37,340 nt of DNA from Hymenobacter rubripertinctus (GCF_003583925.1 NZ_QYCN01000039.1:1-37340), one strand, 5' to 3'; positions 22,509 to 31,371 are shown, numbered from the stretch's first letter. Program-made: numbers and translations. The notes: a model not told the origin generated them from the sequence alone.

Positions 22509-22743
22509 CAGAGCGTAGCGAAGTCTCTCGCATGCTGACGTTACATATGTAACCCAGGCTGCAAAAAACTGAAAATTACTGCTGAAGAAGCTGTTTAACA
22601 AGTGTCTGGAATCGATCAGACCATCCGGCGGAGCAGAGTCGAGGCATCTGCCTTGCTAACTAGATTTTGAAACTAATTCCCCCACTCCGCAACCTGAGTA
22701 ACGTACTGCAACGTCAGTGTGCGAGACGCTTTGCTGCGCGCTG
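22509..22743. repeat. Diverged inverted repeat in the TetR-kinase gap
   Basis: The 37-nt arms 22509-22545 (starting CAGAGCGTAGCGAAGTCTCT) and 22707-22743 agree at 29 of 37 positions as reverse complements, with about 160 nt between them. The arms resemble, distantly, the palindromic family at 7457. The 318-nt gap 22440-22757 holds no supported gene. Confidence 0.55.
22540..22553. promoter_or_regulatory. 14-bp perfect palindrome, possible operator
   Basis: GTTACATATGTAAC is a perfect 14-bp palindrome 101 nt upstream of the kinase start and just downstream of a TetR-like gene. TetR-family proteins bind palindromes of this size. It overlaps the left repeat arm, so it could also be part of that repeat. 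Confidence 0.35.
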
Positions 22744-22757
22744 TACGACGTGCCTTA

Positions 22758-23420
22758 TCACCGGCCAACCAGGAAGCGCACGAAATCCACGGCGGAATCG
22801 AGGGTGTTGCGGCCCACGAGGTCGAAGCTCAGGGTCACGGCTTTCTCCACGGCCGCGTCGGTGCGCTCGAAGTCCAGGGTATCGTCTTTGGCAAAAAAAC
22901 CGAGCACGAACAGCATCTGCTGCCAGAAGGCGCGCGGGTACTGGTCCTGCACCAGCGGGCGGGTAGCCACTTCCTCGGTGCGGCGGCCGTCGCGCAGAAT
23001 CTCGCCCACGAAATGCTCAAATTCCTGGCGGAAATCGTCGAGCACGCGGGGCGAGAGGCCGGGCATGCGGTGCAGGGAGCGGCGCAGGCTTTGCAGGGCG
23101 TAGCTGCGGTTGCGCTTCAGTATTTCGAGCAGCGTATAATAGAAGCCCAGCAGCTTTTCGCGGCTGCCATACTGCTCCCACACCGGCTCGCGGGCGGCCG
23201 TGGCGCGGGCTTCCCGCCCGAAATCGGCCCAGATTTCCCGGTCGATGGCGTCGAAGCTGGCGTAGTGGCGGTAGAACTCCTGCTCCGGCAGCTTCAGCTT
23301 GCGGGTCAGGTTGAACACGGAAGAGGGCGGCGTGCCTTTGCGCAGGACGTAGTCGAGGTAGGCTTGCTTGATGCGGCTTTTGGGCAGGGCCGTCGGTTCG
23401 GGCGTGGGTTGCTGTTCCAT
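22758..23420 (-). CDS. TetR-like regulator with Bacteroidota-type C-terminal domain
   Basis: A 220-residue protein. Residues about 15-60 fit a TetR DNA-binding region ('RIKQAYLDYVLRKGTPPSSV', then 'LTRKLKLPEQEFYRHYASFD', where helix-turn-helix and the F-Y-x-x-Y signature appear). The rest is helical and resembles the C-terminal domain found mostly in Bacteroidota proteins placed beside ABC1-type kinases. The recognition helix is less canonical than in classical TetR proteins, so DNA binding is likely but not certain. It lies 46 nt after the photolyase gene and 318 nt before the kinase. It might regulate this cluster; no ligand can be inferred. Confidence 0.75.
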   Translation of the reverse strand: MEQQPTPEPTALPKSRIKQAYLDYVLRKGTPPSSVFNLTRKLKLPEQEFYRHYASFDAIDREIWADFGREARATAAREPVWEQYGSREKLLGFYYTLLEILKRNRSYALQSLRRSLHRMPGLSPRVLDDFRQEFEHFVGEILRDGRRTEEVATRPLVQDQYPRAFWQQMLFVLGFFAKDDTLDFERTDAAVEKAVTLSFDLVGRNTLDSAVDFVRFLVGR

Positions 23421-23466
23421 AGTAGGGCTACAACCGCCAGCCGGGGCGGAAAGTTACCGGCCGGGC

Positions 23467-24774
23467 CTACTCGCTCCGGTCGCGGGAGGCGCGGTAGGCG
23501 GCCAGGGCCCGGTCGCGGGTGGCGGGGTGGTCCACGAGGGGTTTGGGGTAGCGGCCGGTCCCGAATTCGGGCACCCACTGCTTCACATAGGCGTGCTGCT
23601 TATCGAACTTGGCCAACTGCGAATCGGGGCTGAAAATGCGGAACCAGGGCTGCGAATCGGCCCCGGTACCGGCCACCCACTGCCAGTTGCCCACATTGGA
23701 CGACATTTCGTAATCGAGCAGCTTTTCGGCGAAGTAGGCCTCGCCCCAGCGCCAGTCGATGAGCAGGTTTTTGCACAGAAAGCTGGCCGTAGCCATGCGC
23801 ACGCGGTTGTGCATGAAGCCCGTGGCATTGAGCTGGCGCATACCGGCATCGATGAGCGGGTAGCCCGTGCGACCCTCGCACCAGGCCCGGAACTCGTCCT
23901 CGTTGTTGCGCCACTGGATGTCGCGCAGCTTGGGGTCGTAGCTTTCGGTGGCCGTGAAGGGGAAGTGCCAGAGCAGCTGCATGAAGAAGTCGCGCCAGAT
24001 CAGCTCACTCAGCCAGACCTCCGATTTCTCCTCCACGGCCCGCTGTACCAAATGGCGGATGCTCACGGTGCCGAAGCGCAGGTGCAGGCCCAGCCGGCTG
24101 GTGGAATCCCGGGCCGGCAGGTTGCGGGTGTCGGCGTAATCGTCGAGCATGCGGGCGTAGAGGCGGCGGCCCGGAATTTCCTCGCTGCTGCGCTCGAACC
24201 CCATGTCGGCGAGGGTGGGGCGGGGGCCGGACTGCACGCGGGCCAGCTTATCGAGGTGGTTGGCGGAGGTATGGGCGTGGTAGTCGGCTTCCGTGAGCTT
24301 ATCCAGCCACGTGCGCTTGTAGGGGCCGTAAATCTTGTACGGCTGGCCGCTTTTGGTCAATACCTCATCCCGCTCAAAAATAACCTGGTCCTTATAGGTG
24401 TGCAGCGGTACGTGGTGGTTCTTCAGCAGCTCCGTAACGGCCGCGTCGCGGGTTTTGGCGTAGGGCTCGTAGTCGTGGTTGGTATGCACGGCGGCCACGT
24501 CCAGTTCCTTCAGCAGCTGTCCGAACACGTCGGCGGGGCGGCCATAGCGCACGAGCATCGTGCCGCCCGCCGCCTCGGCTTCCTCAATTAAGCGCTGCAC
24601 CTCGTCGTAAATAAACGTAACTCGCGCATCCTGGCGGTTGTCGAGCTTATCCAGAATTTCGGGGTCGAAGATGAACAGCGGAACCACCGGGTACTCGCCC
24701 TGGAGCGCCGCCGTGAGGCCGGCGTTATCCTGAAAACGTAAGTCGCGGCGGTGCCAGAACAGGGATACTTTCAT
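23467..24774 (-). CDS. phr: Deoxyribodipyrimidine photolyase (cryptochrome/photolyase family)
   Basis: Light-driven repair of cyclobutane pyrimidine dimers. The 435-residue protein has the N-terminal antenna domain ('SLFWHRRDLRFQDNAGL', 'PVVPLFIFDPEIL') and the C-terminal FAD domain ('RLGLHLRFGTVSIRHL', 'LIWRDFFMQLLWHFP', 'GYPLIDAGMRQLNATGFMHN', split across the FAD and dimer pocket, 'MATASFLCKNLLIDWRWGE', 'NVGNWQWVAGTGAD'). The Asn-Trp-Gln-Trp segment and the conserved DNA-contact residues suggest a working class I CPD enzyme. It is co-oriented with an SDR gene 19 nt upstream and a TetR-like gene downstream. Confidence 0.93.
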   Translation of the reverse strand: MKVSLFWHRRDLRFQDNAGLTAALQGEYPVVPLFIFDPEILDKLDNRQDARVTFIYDEVQRLIEEAEAAGGTMLVRYGRPADVFGQLLKELDVAAVHTNHDYEPYAKTRDAAVTELLKNHHVPLHTYKDQVIFERDEVLTKSGQPYKIYGPYKRTWLDKLTEADYHAHTSANHLDKLARVQSGPRPTLADMGFERSSEEIPGRRLYARMLDDYADTRNLPARDSTSRLGLHLRFGTVSIRHLVQRAVEEKSEVWLSELIWRDFFMQLLWHFPFTATESYDPKLRDIQWRNNEDEFRAWCEGRTGYPLIDAGMRQLNATGFMHNRVRMATASFLCKNLLIDWRWGEAYFAEKLLDYEMSSNVGNWQWVAGTGADSQPWFRIFSPDSQLAKFDKQHAYVKQWVPEFGTGRYPKPLVDHPATRDRALAAYRASRDRSE

Positions 24775-24793
24775 AAGGATGACAGCTGGTGCC

Positions 24794-25507
24794 CTACTTC
24801 AACCGGCCCATGCCGCCGTCTACGGGCATTACCTGACCCGTGATGAAGGAGCTGTGGTCGGAGAGCAGGAAGGAGGTCATGTAAGCCAGGTCCTGGGGCT
24901 GGCCGATGCGCTGCAAGGGGTGGCGCTTGGCCCCGGCTTCCTGCTTTTCGGGGGTGCTGAGCAGGGCGGCGGCCAGGGGCGTATCGGTCAGCGACGGGGC
25001 CACGCAGTTGACGCGGATGTTGCTGGCGGCGTACTCGGCGGCCAGGGCCCGGGTGAGGCCCTCCACGGCCGCCTTGGCGGTGGCAATACTGGCGTGAAAC
25101 GCCATGCCCGTATCGGCGGCCACCGTGCTGAACAGTACCACGGAAGCGCCCTCGGCCTTCTTGAGTCGCTTCATGCAGGCCTGGAGCACCTGCACCGCGC
25201 CCAGCACGTTGAGCTGAAAATCGGCCTGAAAATCGGCCACCGGAATTCGCTCGAAGGGCCGCAGCTTGATGGAGCCCGGGCAGTACACCACGCCGTGCAG
25301 CACCTCGGGCAGCGCATCGAGGGCCGTGCCCAGGGGTTGGGTGACGTCGAGCGGGAGGAAGGTGGTGTTCAGCTCGGCCAGCTCCGCCGACTCGTGGCGG
25401 GAGGCAGTGTAGAGGTGGGCCCCGAGTTTGCTCAGCAGTTGGGCCGTGGCCAGCCCGATGCCGGAGGAGGCCCCAACGAGGAGAATGTTCTTATCTGCAA
25501 CTTCCAT
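24794..25507 (-). CDS. SDR-family protein lacking the catalytic Tyr
   Basis: A 237-residue short-chain dehydrogenase/reductase fold. The Rossmann motif 'LLVGASSGIGLA' (11-22), 'YCPGSIKLRPFE' in place of NNAG, Ser127 in 'LFSTVAAD', and 'KAAVEGLTRALAAEYAASNI' are clear. The catalytic YxxxK reads IATAK, so Tyr is replaced by Ile141 while Lys145 remains. Classical hydride-transfer chemistry is therefore unlikely, though NAD(P) binding seems intact. The C-terminal 'VAPSLTDTPLA' resembles a subgroup found beside photolyase genes in Bacteroidota (recalled, not checked). It is the first gene of the cluster, 19 nt before phr. Confidence 0.88.
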   Translation of the reverse strand: MEVADKNILLVGASSGIGLATAQLLSKLGAHLYTASRHESAELAELNTTFLPLDVTQPLGTALDALPEVLHGVVYCPGSIKLRPFERIPVADFQADFQLNVLGAVQVLQACMKRLKKAEGASVVLFSTVAADTGMAFHASIATAKAAVEGLTRALAAEYAASNIRVNCVAPSLTDTPLAAALLSTPEKQEAGAKRHPLQRIGQPQDLAYMTSFLLSDHSSFITGQVMPVDGGMGRLK

Positions 25508-25666
25508 GCGGGTACGCTAAAGGGTGAGGGAGTGGCCTGAGAACTGAGTGGGGACGGGAAAGTTTGGGCCGTAGCCGGCGTAATGCGGTTTCCACTGCGC
25601 TTGGCAACTGTGCCCTGATTGCGCATATTACCGGGTCGCCATTTCAATCCGCTACTCTTTCACTTT

Positions 25667-25942
25667 ATGCAGCCTGGGTCCGACTTCCTGCTCTGCCAAT
25701 CCGCCGACAGCCAAAGCCGCCTCGATGTGCAGCTCCGCAACGAAACCGTTCGGCTCACGCAGGCTCAGATGGCCGGGCTGTTCGACACCACTGAGCAAAA
25801 TTGTAGTCTACATACCCGAAATTCTTTTCGGGATGCAGAACTTGATAAAAAAGCAGTTGTCAGGGATTTCTTGACAACTGCTTCCGACCGTAAGAACTGC
25901 CAGACCAAGAACTACAATCCCGACGTCATCATTCCGGTGTAA
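25667..25942 (+). pseudogene. RhuM-family protein, N-terminal remnant
   Basis: A 91-codon frame beginning MQPGSDFLLCQSADSQSRLD that carries the N-terminal signature of RhuM/virulence-family proteins: 'VQLRNETVRLTQAQMAGLF' followed by 'ELDKKAVVRDFLTTASD' and 'KNYNPDVIIPV'. Intact members continue '...DVIISVGYRVKS' for another 150-250 residues; here a stop follows DVIIPV directly. Substitutions at usually conserved positions (Cys and Pro within the repeat of 'LTTAADGKNY.TKHYNLD') also suggest decay. The family is common in mobile and defence-related regions. A 12-bp inverted repeat inside (25851-25883) appears to be part of the coding sequence. Confidence 0.7.
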
Positions 25943-26063
25943 GAAAACGGATGATCGGATATTGCGAAAAACAAACAATCAGCAAAAATTCGCCGCTGTT
26001 TTCGGCTTCCTTCCGTAGCTTGCACCACCCTTCCGATTTAGTCCTTCATTCCTCCCTCTTCGC

Positions 26064-29000
26064 ATGAATATTCGCAGACTGCTGGTCGCTAACCGCGGCG
26101 AAATTGCTATCCGCGTGCTCCGCGCCGCCACCGAGCTGGGCATTCGCACCGTGGCCATCTATACCTACGAAGATCGTTACTCGCTGCACCGCTACAAGGC
26201 CGACGAAGCCTACCAGGTGGGCCGCGACGATGACCCGCTCAAGCCCTACCTTGATATTGAGGGCATTATCCGGACGGCCAAGGAAAACGACGTCGACGCT
26301 ATTCATCCCGGCTACGGCTTCCTGAGCGAAAACGCCACCCTGGCCCGGCGCTGCGGGGAGGAGGGCATCATTTTCGTGGGGCCGCGGCCCGAGGTGATGG
26401 AAGCGCTGGGCGACAAAGTAGCCGCCAAGCGCGTGGCCGTGGCCTGCGGCGTGCCCATCATCGAAAGCAGCGAAGCCGACCTGACTGACCTGAGCGTGGC
26501 CCTGACCGAAGCCCACCGCATCGGCTACCCCCTGATGCTGAAGGCGGCCAGCGGCGGCGGCGGGCGCGGCATGCGCGTCATCCGCGACGATGAGCAGCTG
26601 GAGCGCGGCTTCTTTGAGGCCCGCAACGAGGCGTTGAAGGCCTTTGGCGACGATACCGTGTTCCTGGAGCGGTTCGTGGAGCAGCCCAAGCACATTGAGG
26701 TGCAGCTGGTGGCCGATAACTACGGCGGCCTCACTCACCTCTACGAACGCGACTGTTCGGTGCAGCGCCGCTACCAGAAGGTGGTGGAAGTGGCCCCGTC
26801 GCTGCACCTGACGGAAGCCATGCGCGAGCAGCTCTACGCGTACGCCCTGCGCCTGGGCCGGGCGGTGGGCTACAACAACGTGGGCACCGTCGAATTCCTG
26901 GTGAACCCCGAGCTGGATCGGATTTACTTTATTGAGGTGAACCCGCGCGTTCAGGTGGAGCACACCGTGACGGAGATGATTACGGGCGTCGACATCATCA
27001 AAACCCAACTCTACGTGGCCGCTGGCTACCGCCTCACCGACCCCGAAATTAACCTGGGGCCGGAGGTGACGCCGATGAAAATCGGGTACGCCATCCAGTG
27101 CCGCATTACCACCGAAAACCCCGAGGAGGACTTCAAGCCCGATTACGGCACCATCACGGCCTACCGTTCGGCGGGCGGCTTCGGCATCCGCCTCGACCAG
27201 GGCTCGGTATACACCGGTGTGCGGGTGTCGCCGTTCTTCGATTCGCTGCTGGTGAAAGTGTCGACCCACGCGCCCACGTTGGCCGACGCGGCCCAGAAAA
27301 TGGCCCGCACCCTCGATGAATTCCGGGTGCGCGGGGTGAGCACCAACATTCAGTTTTTACAGAACATCATTGCCCACCCCGTCTTTATGGCGGGCCAGGC
27401 CAACGTGGACTTCATCAAGGACCACCCCGAGCTGTTCAAGTTCCGCCGCCGCCTGGATAGGGCCACCAAGGTGCTCCGCTTTCTGGGCGACGTGACCGTG
27501 AACGGCAACCCCGACGTGGCCGGCAACGTGGACCCGAAAAAGGAGCTGCGCAAACCTTTGCTGCCCGATTTCGACCCCACCAGCCCGCCGCCCGCCGGCA
27601 CCAAGCAGAAACTCACCGAACTGGGTCCCGAAGGCTTTGCCCAGTGGCTGCGGGCCGATAAGCAGATTCACTACACCGACACCACCCTGCGCGACGCCCA
27701 CCAGAGTTTGCTGGCCACCCGCATGCGCACCTACGACATGCTGAAAGTGGCCGGCCGCTACGCCCACCAGCACCCGCAAACTTTCTCGCTGGAGTGCTGG
27801 GGCGGCGCCACTTTCGACGTGGCCCTGCGTTTCCTGCACGAAGACCCCTGGGAGCGGCTGGCCAAGCTGCGCGCCGCCGTGCCCAATATCCTGCTCCAGA
27901 TGCTGATTCGGGGGGCCAACGGCGTGGGCTACAAGGCCTACCCGGATAACCTGACGGAGCGGTTTGTGGAGCAGGCCGCCGAAACCGGCATCGATGTGTT
28001 CCGCATTTTCGATTCGTTGAACTGGATGCCGGGCATGGAAGCCTGCATCAACTTCGTGCGCACCAAAACCGACCGTCTCGCCGAAGCCAGCATCTGCTAC
28101 ACCGGCGACATTCTGGACCCCAAGCGCAACCAGAAGTACAACCTGGACTACTACCTGCGCTTGGCCCGCCAGATTGAGGATGCCGGGGCGCATATTCTCT
28201 GCATCAAGGACATGGCCGGCCTGCTCAAGCCCTACGCGGCCACCGAGCTCATCACGGCCCTGCGCGACACCGTGAGCCTGCCCATCCACCTGCACACCCA
28301 CGACACCAGCAGCCTGCAAGCTGCCACTTACCTGAAAGCCGTGGAAGCGGGCGTGGATGTAATTGACGTGGCCCTGGGCTCGCTCTCGGGCCTCACGTCC
28401 CAGCCCAACTTCAACTCCGTGGTGGAGATGCTGCGCGGCCAGCCCCGCCACCGCGAGTACGACCAGAAGTCGCTCAACGAATTCTCGAACTACTGGGAAA
28501 CCGTACGCGAGCATTATTACCCGTTTGAATCGGGCCTGAAGGCGGGCACCTCGGAAGTGTTCCAGCACGAAATTCCGGGCGGGCAGTACTCCAACCTGCG
28601 GCCCCAGGCGGCGGCCCTGGGCCTGCTTGATAAGTTCGAAACCGTGAAAACGACCTTCGCCGACGTCAACCAGCTCTTCGGCGACATCGTGAAGGTGACG
28701 CCTAGCTCGAAAGTGGTGGGCGACATGGCCCTGTACCTGGTGTCCAACGACCTGACCACCCGCGACGTACTCGAAAAGGGCGACACGCTCAGCTTCCCCG
28801 AATCGGTGCGCCAGCTCTTCCGCGGCGACATCGGTCAGCCCGAAGGTGGCTGGCCCCAGCAGGTGCAGCAACTTATTTTGAAGGACGAGCAGCCGTTTAC
28901 CGACCGGCCCAATGAGCACCTCGCGCCCATCAACTTCGAGCAGGAGCAGACAAACTTCCAGGAGAAGTTTGGGGTGGAAGGCAAGTTCACCGACGTGCTG

Positions 29001-29513
29001 TCGTGGCTGCTCTACCCCAAAGTGTTCGAGCAGTATTGGGACTTCCGCCAGCAATTCGGCGACGCCTCCATTGTACCCACTAAGGTGTTCTACTACGGCC
29101 TCCAGCCGGGCGAGGAAACCATCATCGAAATTGCCCGGGGCAAGAGCATCATCGTGGGCCTGCAAAGCATCGGGCCGGTGGATGAGGACGGCTGCCGCAC
29201 GGCCTTCTTCAACCTCAACGGCCAGACCCGTAACCTCAAAATCCGCGACAACTCCGTGGAGGTGAAGCGCATCATGAACCCCAAAGCCGACAAAGCCAAC
29301 CCGCGCCAGTTAGGGGCTCCGCTCCAGGGCCTGCTCAGCCGGGTGCTGGTGCAGAGCGGCCAGCAGGTGCGCAAAAATGCGCCCCTGTTCATCATCGAAG
29401 CCATGAAGATGGAAACCACCATTACGGCCCCCGAGGACACTACCATCCAGACTGTCAACCTGCCCGAGGGCACGCTGGTGAATGCCGATGACCTGGTCGT
29501 GACGCTGGCGTAG
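26064..29513 (+). CDS. pyc: Pyruvate carboxylase
   Basis: Biotin-dependent, ATP-driven carboxylation of pyruvate to oxaloacetate, refilling the TCA cycle. The 1149-residue single chain has the biotin carboxylase domain (about 1-450: 'NRGEIAIRVLRAATELG', 'KAASGGGGRGMRVI', 'ERDCSVQRRYQKVVE', 'EVNPRVQVEHTVTE'), the carboxyltransferase domain (about 535-810: 'YTDTTLRDAHQSLLATR' from 537, Lys715 in 'CIKDMAGLLKP', the metal-binding 'HLHTHDTSS'), the tetramerisation/PC linker, and the C-terminal biotinyl domain with 'EAMKMET' (Lys1115 biotinylated). Length and order match bacterial and eukaryotic pyruvate carboxylases. It is monocistronic. A TAGCTTGC box at 26016-26023 could be its -7 element. Confidence 0.97.
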   Translation: MNIRRLLVANRGEIAIRVLRAATELGIRTVAIYTYEDRYSLHRYKADEAYQVGRDDDPLKPYLDIEGIIRTAKENDVDAIHPGYGFLSENATLARRCGEEGIIFVGPRPEVMEALGDKVAAKRVAVACGVPIIESSEADLTDLSVALTEAHRIGYPLMLKAASGGGGRGMRVIRDDEQLERGFFEARNEALKAFGDDTVFLERFVEQPKHIEVQLVADNYGGLTHLYERDCSVQRRYQKVVEVAPSLHLTEAMREQLYAYALRLGRAVGYNNVGTVEFLVNPELDRIYFIEVNPRVQVEHTVTEMITGVDIIKTQLYVAAGYRLTDPEINLGPEVTPMKIGYAIQCRITTENPEEDFKPDYGTITAYRSAGGFGIRLDQGSVYTGVRVSPFFDSLLVKVSTHAPTLADAAQKMARTLDEFRVRGVSTNIQFLQNIIAHPVFMAGQANVDFIKDHPELFKFRRRLDRATKVLRFLGDVTVNGNPDVAGNVDPKKELRKPLLPDFDPTSPPPAGTKQKLTELGPEGFAQWLRADKQIHYTDTTLRDAHQSLLATRMRTYDMLKVAGRYAHQHPQTFSLECWGGATFDVALRFLHEDPWERLAKLRAAVPNILLQMLIRGANGVGYKAYPDNLTERFVEQAAETGIDVFRIFDSLNWMPGMEACINFVRTKTDRLAEASICYTGDILDPKRNQKYNLDYYLRLARQIEDAGAHILCIKDMAGLLKPYAATELITALRDTVSLPIHLHTHDTSSLQAATYLKAVEAGVDVIDVALGSLSGLTSQPNFNSVVEMLRGQPRHREYDQKSLNEFSNYWETVREHYYPFESGLKAGTSEVFQHEIPGGQYSNLRPQAAALGLLDKFETVKTTFADVNQLFGDIVKVTPSSKVVGDMALYLVSNDLTTRDVLEKGDTLSFPESVRQLFRGDIGQPEGGWPQQVQQLILKDEQPFTDRPNEHLAPINFEQEQTNFQEKFGVEGKFTDVLSWLLYPKVFEQYWDFRQQFGDASIVPTKVFYYGLQPGEETIIEIARGKSIIVGLQSIGPVDEDGCRTAFFNLNGQTRNLKIRDNSVEVKRIMNPKADKANPRQLGAPLQGLLSRVLVQSGQQVRKNAPLFIIEAMKMETTITAPEDTTIQTVNLPEGTLVNADDLVVTLA

Positions 29514-29926
29514 GCCAACGTGGGCACAACACAGAAAATGCTGGTGATAGTTGGGCCTGCTGTTTTAGCGGCTCGAAACTGTCGCCCCGGATGAGTGCCC
29601 GCGCGGCCGTTATCAACCGATAACGGCCGCGTGTGGTAGTGCGTTTTCCGGCAGAGTCAGAAGGGGGGCCGGGGGGTAAGAGGATTTCAGAGGGAATGTA
29701 GGCTAAGCATCCTGAAAGTAGAACGGCCGCAATACCGTCCGCCGGTTCAGTAGGGCAAACCCGGCATCCGGCAGGCTTATCTGAGCGCATCTGCCAGGGC
29801 CAGCAACGGGGCAGAATAGCGGGTAGAAAACGAACGAGTGAAACTGCTCGATGAGCGAAGGGCAGGACTGGCTGGATACTATTTTTTAGTTGCACCAATT
29901 CCAGAACAAAAGGGTTATTTTGCAGT
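29514..29926. other. Gap between pyc and the M28 peptidase gene; contains one strong hairpin
   Basis: A 413-nt stretch without a gene I can support; a minus-strand frame across it has no family features. It contains the hairpin CGCGGCCGTTATC-AACC-GATAACGGCCGCG (29602-29631, 13 perfect pairs), 89 nt after the pyc stop. No T-run follows, so a terminator role is uncertain. At the right end TTATTTTG (29915-29922) resembles a -7 element only 4 nt before the peptidase start. Confidence 0.5.
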
Positions 29927-31267
29927 ATGCGAAAATTCCCCCCCTTCGTTCTGTTTCTCCTTCTTGTCACTACCCACCTATACGCTCAAAAAAAGACGGT
30001 TACCCAGCCCACCACGCCCGGCGTGTCGGCCGCTACCGTGGAGCGGGTAGTGCGTGCTTTGGCCGCCGATGAGATGGAAGGCCGGGCTTCCGGCAAGCCC
30101 GGCAGCGTGAAAGCAGCCGATTTTTTGGCCGCTGAATTCCAGCGAATTGGCCTCCAGCCCCTGCCGGGCCTGACCAATTTCAACCAGACCTTCCCGGCCT
30201 ACGAGGCGCGCACGGCCGCAGCCTTCGTGTCGCTCAATGGCAGTAACCTCATGCCCGGTAAGTTCGTCCTCATTTCGGGTCAGTCTCACCTGAACTGGAC
30301 GGAGTCCGACGAACCGGGGACACACGTGGTGACTATCGGGCCGAAGGATAATCTGATGAAGGAAGTCCGCCCCCTGCTGGACCCCAAGGAGAACACCATC
30401 GTGTTCATTGATCCGGCGCAGGAAGCCAGCTTCAGCCGCATTGTCGGGTTTGTGAAGCGCGGCGGTTTGCGGGCCGAAAAACCCGCCCCCTTTACCACCC
30501 TGCTGGTACTGGGCACCCCGCCAGCCACGCCGTTACGCTTTCAGGTAGCGGCTACCACGAGCATCCGGACGGTGGAACTGCGCAACGTGGTGGGCATGCT
30601 GCCGGGCCAGGATGCCGAACGGGCCAAGGAGCACGTCATCTTCAGCGGCCACTACGACCACCTGGGCATGTTGCCCGCCGTGGCCGGCGACTCCATCGCC
30701 AACGGCGCCGACGACGATGCCAGTGGTACAACGGCCGTGGTGGCCCTGGCGGAGTATTTCAAAAAGCAGAACGACAACGCCCGTCCTCTGATTTTCGTGG
30801 CCTTCGCCGCCGAAGAAATTGGAGGGTACGGGGCGCGGCACTTTTCGCGCCAGCTTGATGCCAAGCAGGTAGTAGCCATGTTCAACATTGAAATGATTGG
30901 CAAACAGGCCAAATTCGGCCCCAACACGGCCTTCATCACGGGGTTCGATAAATCGGATTTTGGAACCTTGCTCCAGGCCAATGCCAAGGGCACCATATTT
31001 CACTTCGAGGCCGACCCATACCCCGACCAGAACCTCTTCTACCGCTCCGACAACGCCACGCTGGCCCGGCTGGGCGTACCGGCTCACACCATCAGCACCG
31101 ACCAGATTCCGACCGACAAGCGCTACCACTCCGTGGACGATGAGGTGGAGAGCCTGGACCTGGCCAACATGACGGCCGTCATCACGGCCATCGGTCGTAG
31201 CGCCGCCGGCATCATCAGCGGCCAGCAAACCCCCGTGCGCATCGCTCCGGAAACTGTGCGGCAGTAG
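29927..31267 (+). CDS. Exported M28-family zinc metallopeptidase
   Basis: A 446-residue aminopeptidase-like enzyme with a signal peptide (1-21, ending THLYAQ). The M28 two-zinc site is visible: 'FSGHYDHLG' (His and Asp), 'NGADDDASGT' (bridging Asp), 'FAAEEIGGYGARHF' (catalytic and ligand Glu), 'NIEMIGK' (Glu where many members have Asp) and 'KRYHSVDDEVE' (last His). The segment between about 95 and 215 fits an inserted protease-associated-type domain. It would trim peptides outside the inner membrane. The gene is flanked by a 413-nt gap and, downstream, by a convergent-gene inverted repeat. Confidence 0.9.
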   Translation: MRKFPPFVLFLLLVTTHLYAQKKTVTQPTTPGVSAATVERVVRALAADEMEGRASGKPGSVKAADFLAAEFQRIGLQPLPGLTNFNQTFPAYEARTAAAFVSLNGSNLMPGKFVLISGQSHLNWTESDEPGTHVVTIGPKDNLMKEVRPLLDPKENTIVFIDPAQEASFSRIVGFVKRGGLRAEKPAPFTTLLVLGTPPATPLRFQVAATTSIRTVELRNVVGMLPGQDAERAKEHVIFSGHYDHLGMLPAVAGDSIANGADDDASGTTAVVALAEYFKKQNDNARPLIFVAFAAEEIGGYGARHFSRQLDAKQVVAMFNIEMIGKQAKFGPNTAFITGFDKSDFGTLLQANAKGTIFHFEADPYPDQNLFYRSDNATLARLGVPAHTISTDQIPTDKRYHSVDDEVESLDLANMTAVITAIGRSAAGIISGQQTPVRIAPETVRQ

Positions 31268-31290
31268 GGGGGGGTGCTGGATGGCTGAAT

Positions 31291-31371
31291 TGTCATTCTG
31301 AATGCAGCAAAGGACCTTGTATCACCGCACTGATTGGTGATACGAGGCCCTTTGCTGCACTCAGAATGACA
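31291..31371. repeat. Long inverted repeat between convergent genes
   Basis: The 36-nt arms 31291-31326 (starting TGTCATTCTGAATGCAGCAA) and 31336-31371 differ at three positions across a 9-nt loop. The shared core TCATyCTGA...AAGGACCTT...ATCAC places it in the family of the repeats at 7457 and 11519. It begins 24 nt after the M28 peptidase stop. Confidence 0.85.

Noticed and set aside
22440..22601. N-terminal extension of the ABC1-kinase to 495 residues
   Set aside because: The extra residues are translated from intergenic repeat and palindrome sequence; the family-like protein starts at MSDEAANS.
25851..25883. Terminator between the SDR gene and pyc
   Set aside because: AAGCAGTTGTCA / TGACAACTGCTT is a good stem, but no T-run follows and it lies in the coding frame of the RhuM remnant.
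27357..29165. A 602-codon open frame on the minus strand
   Set aside because: It lies wholly inside pyc, has no family motifs, and is explained by GC-rich codon usage leaving the antisense frame open.
29455..29970. A 171-codon minus-strand frame between pyc and the M28 gene
   Set aside because: It overlaps the pyc 3' end and the hairpin and shows no family features.
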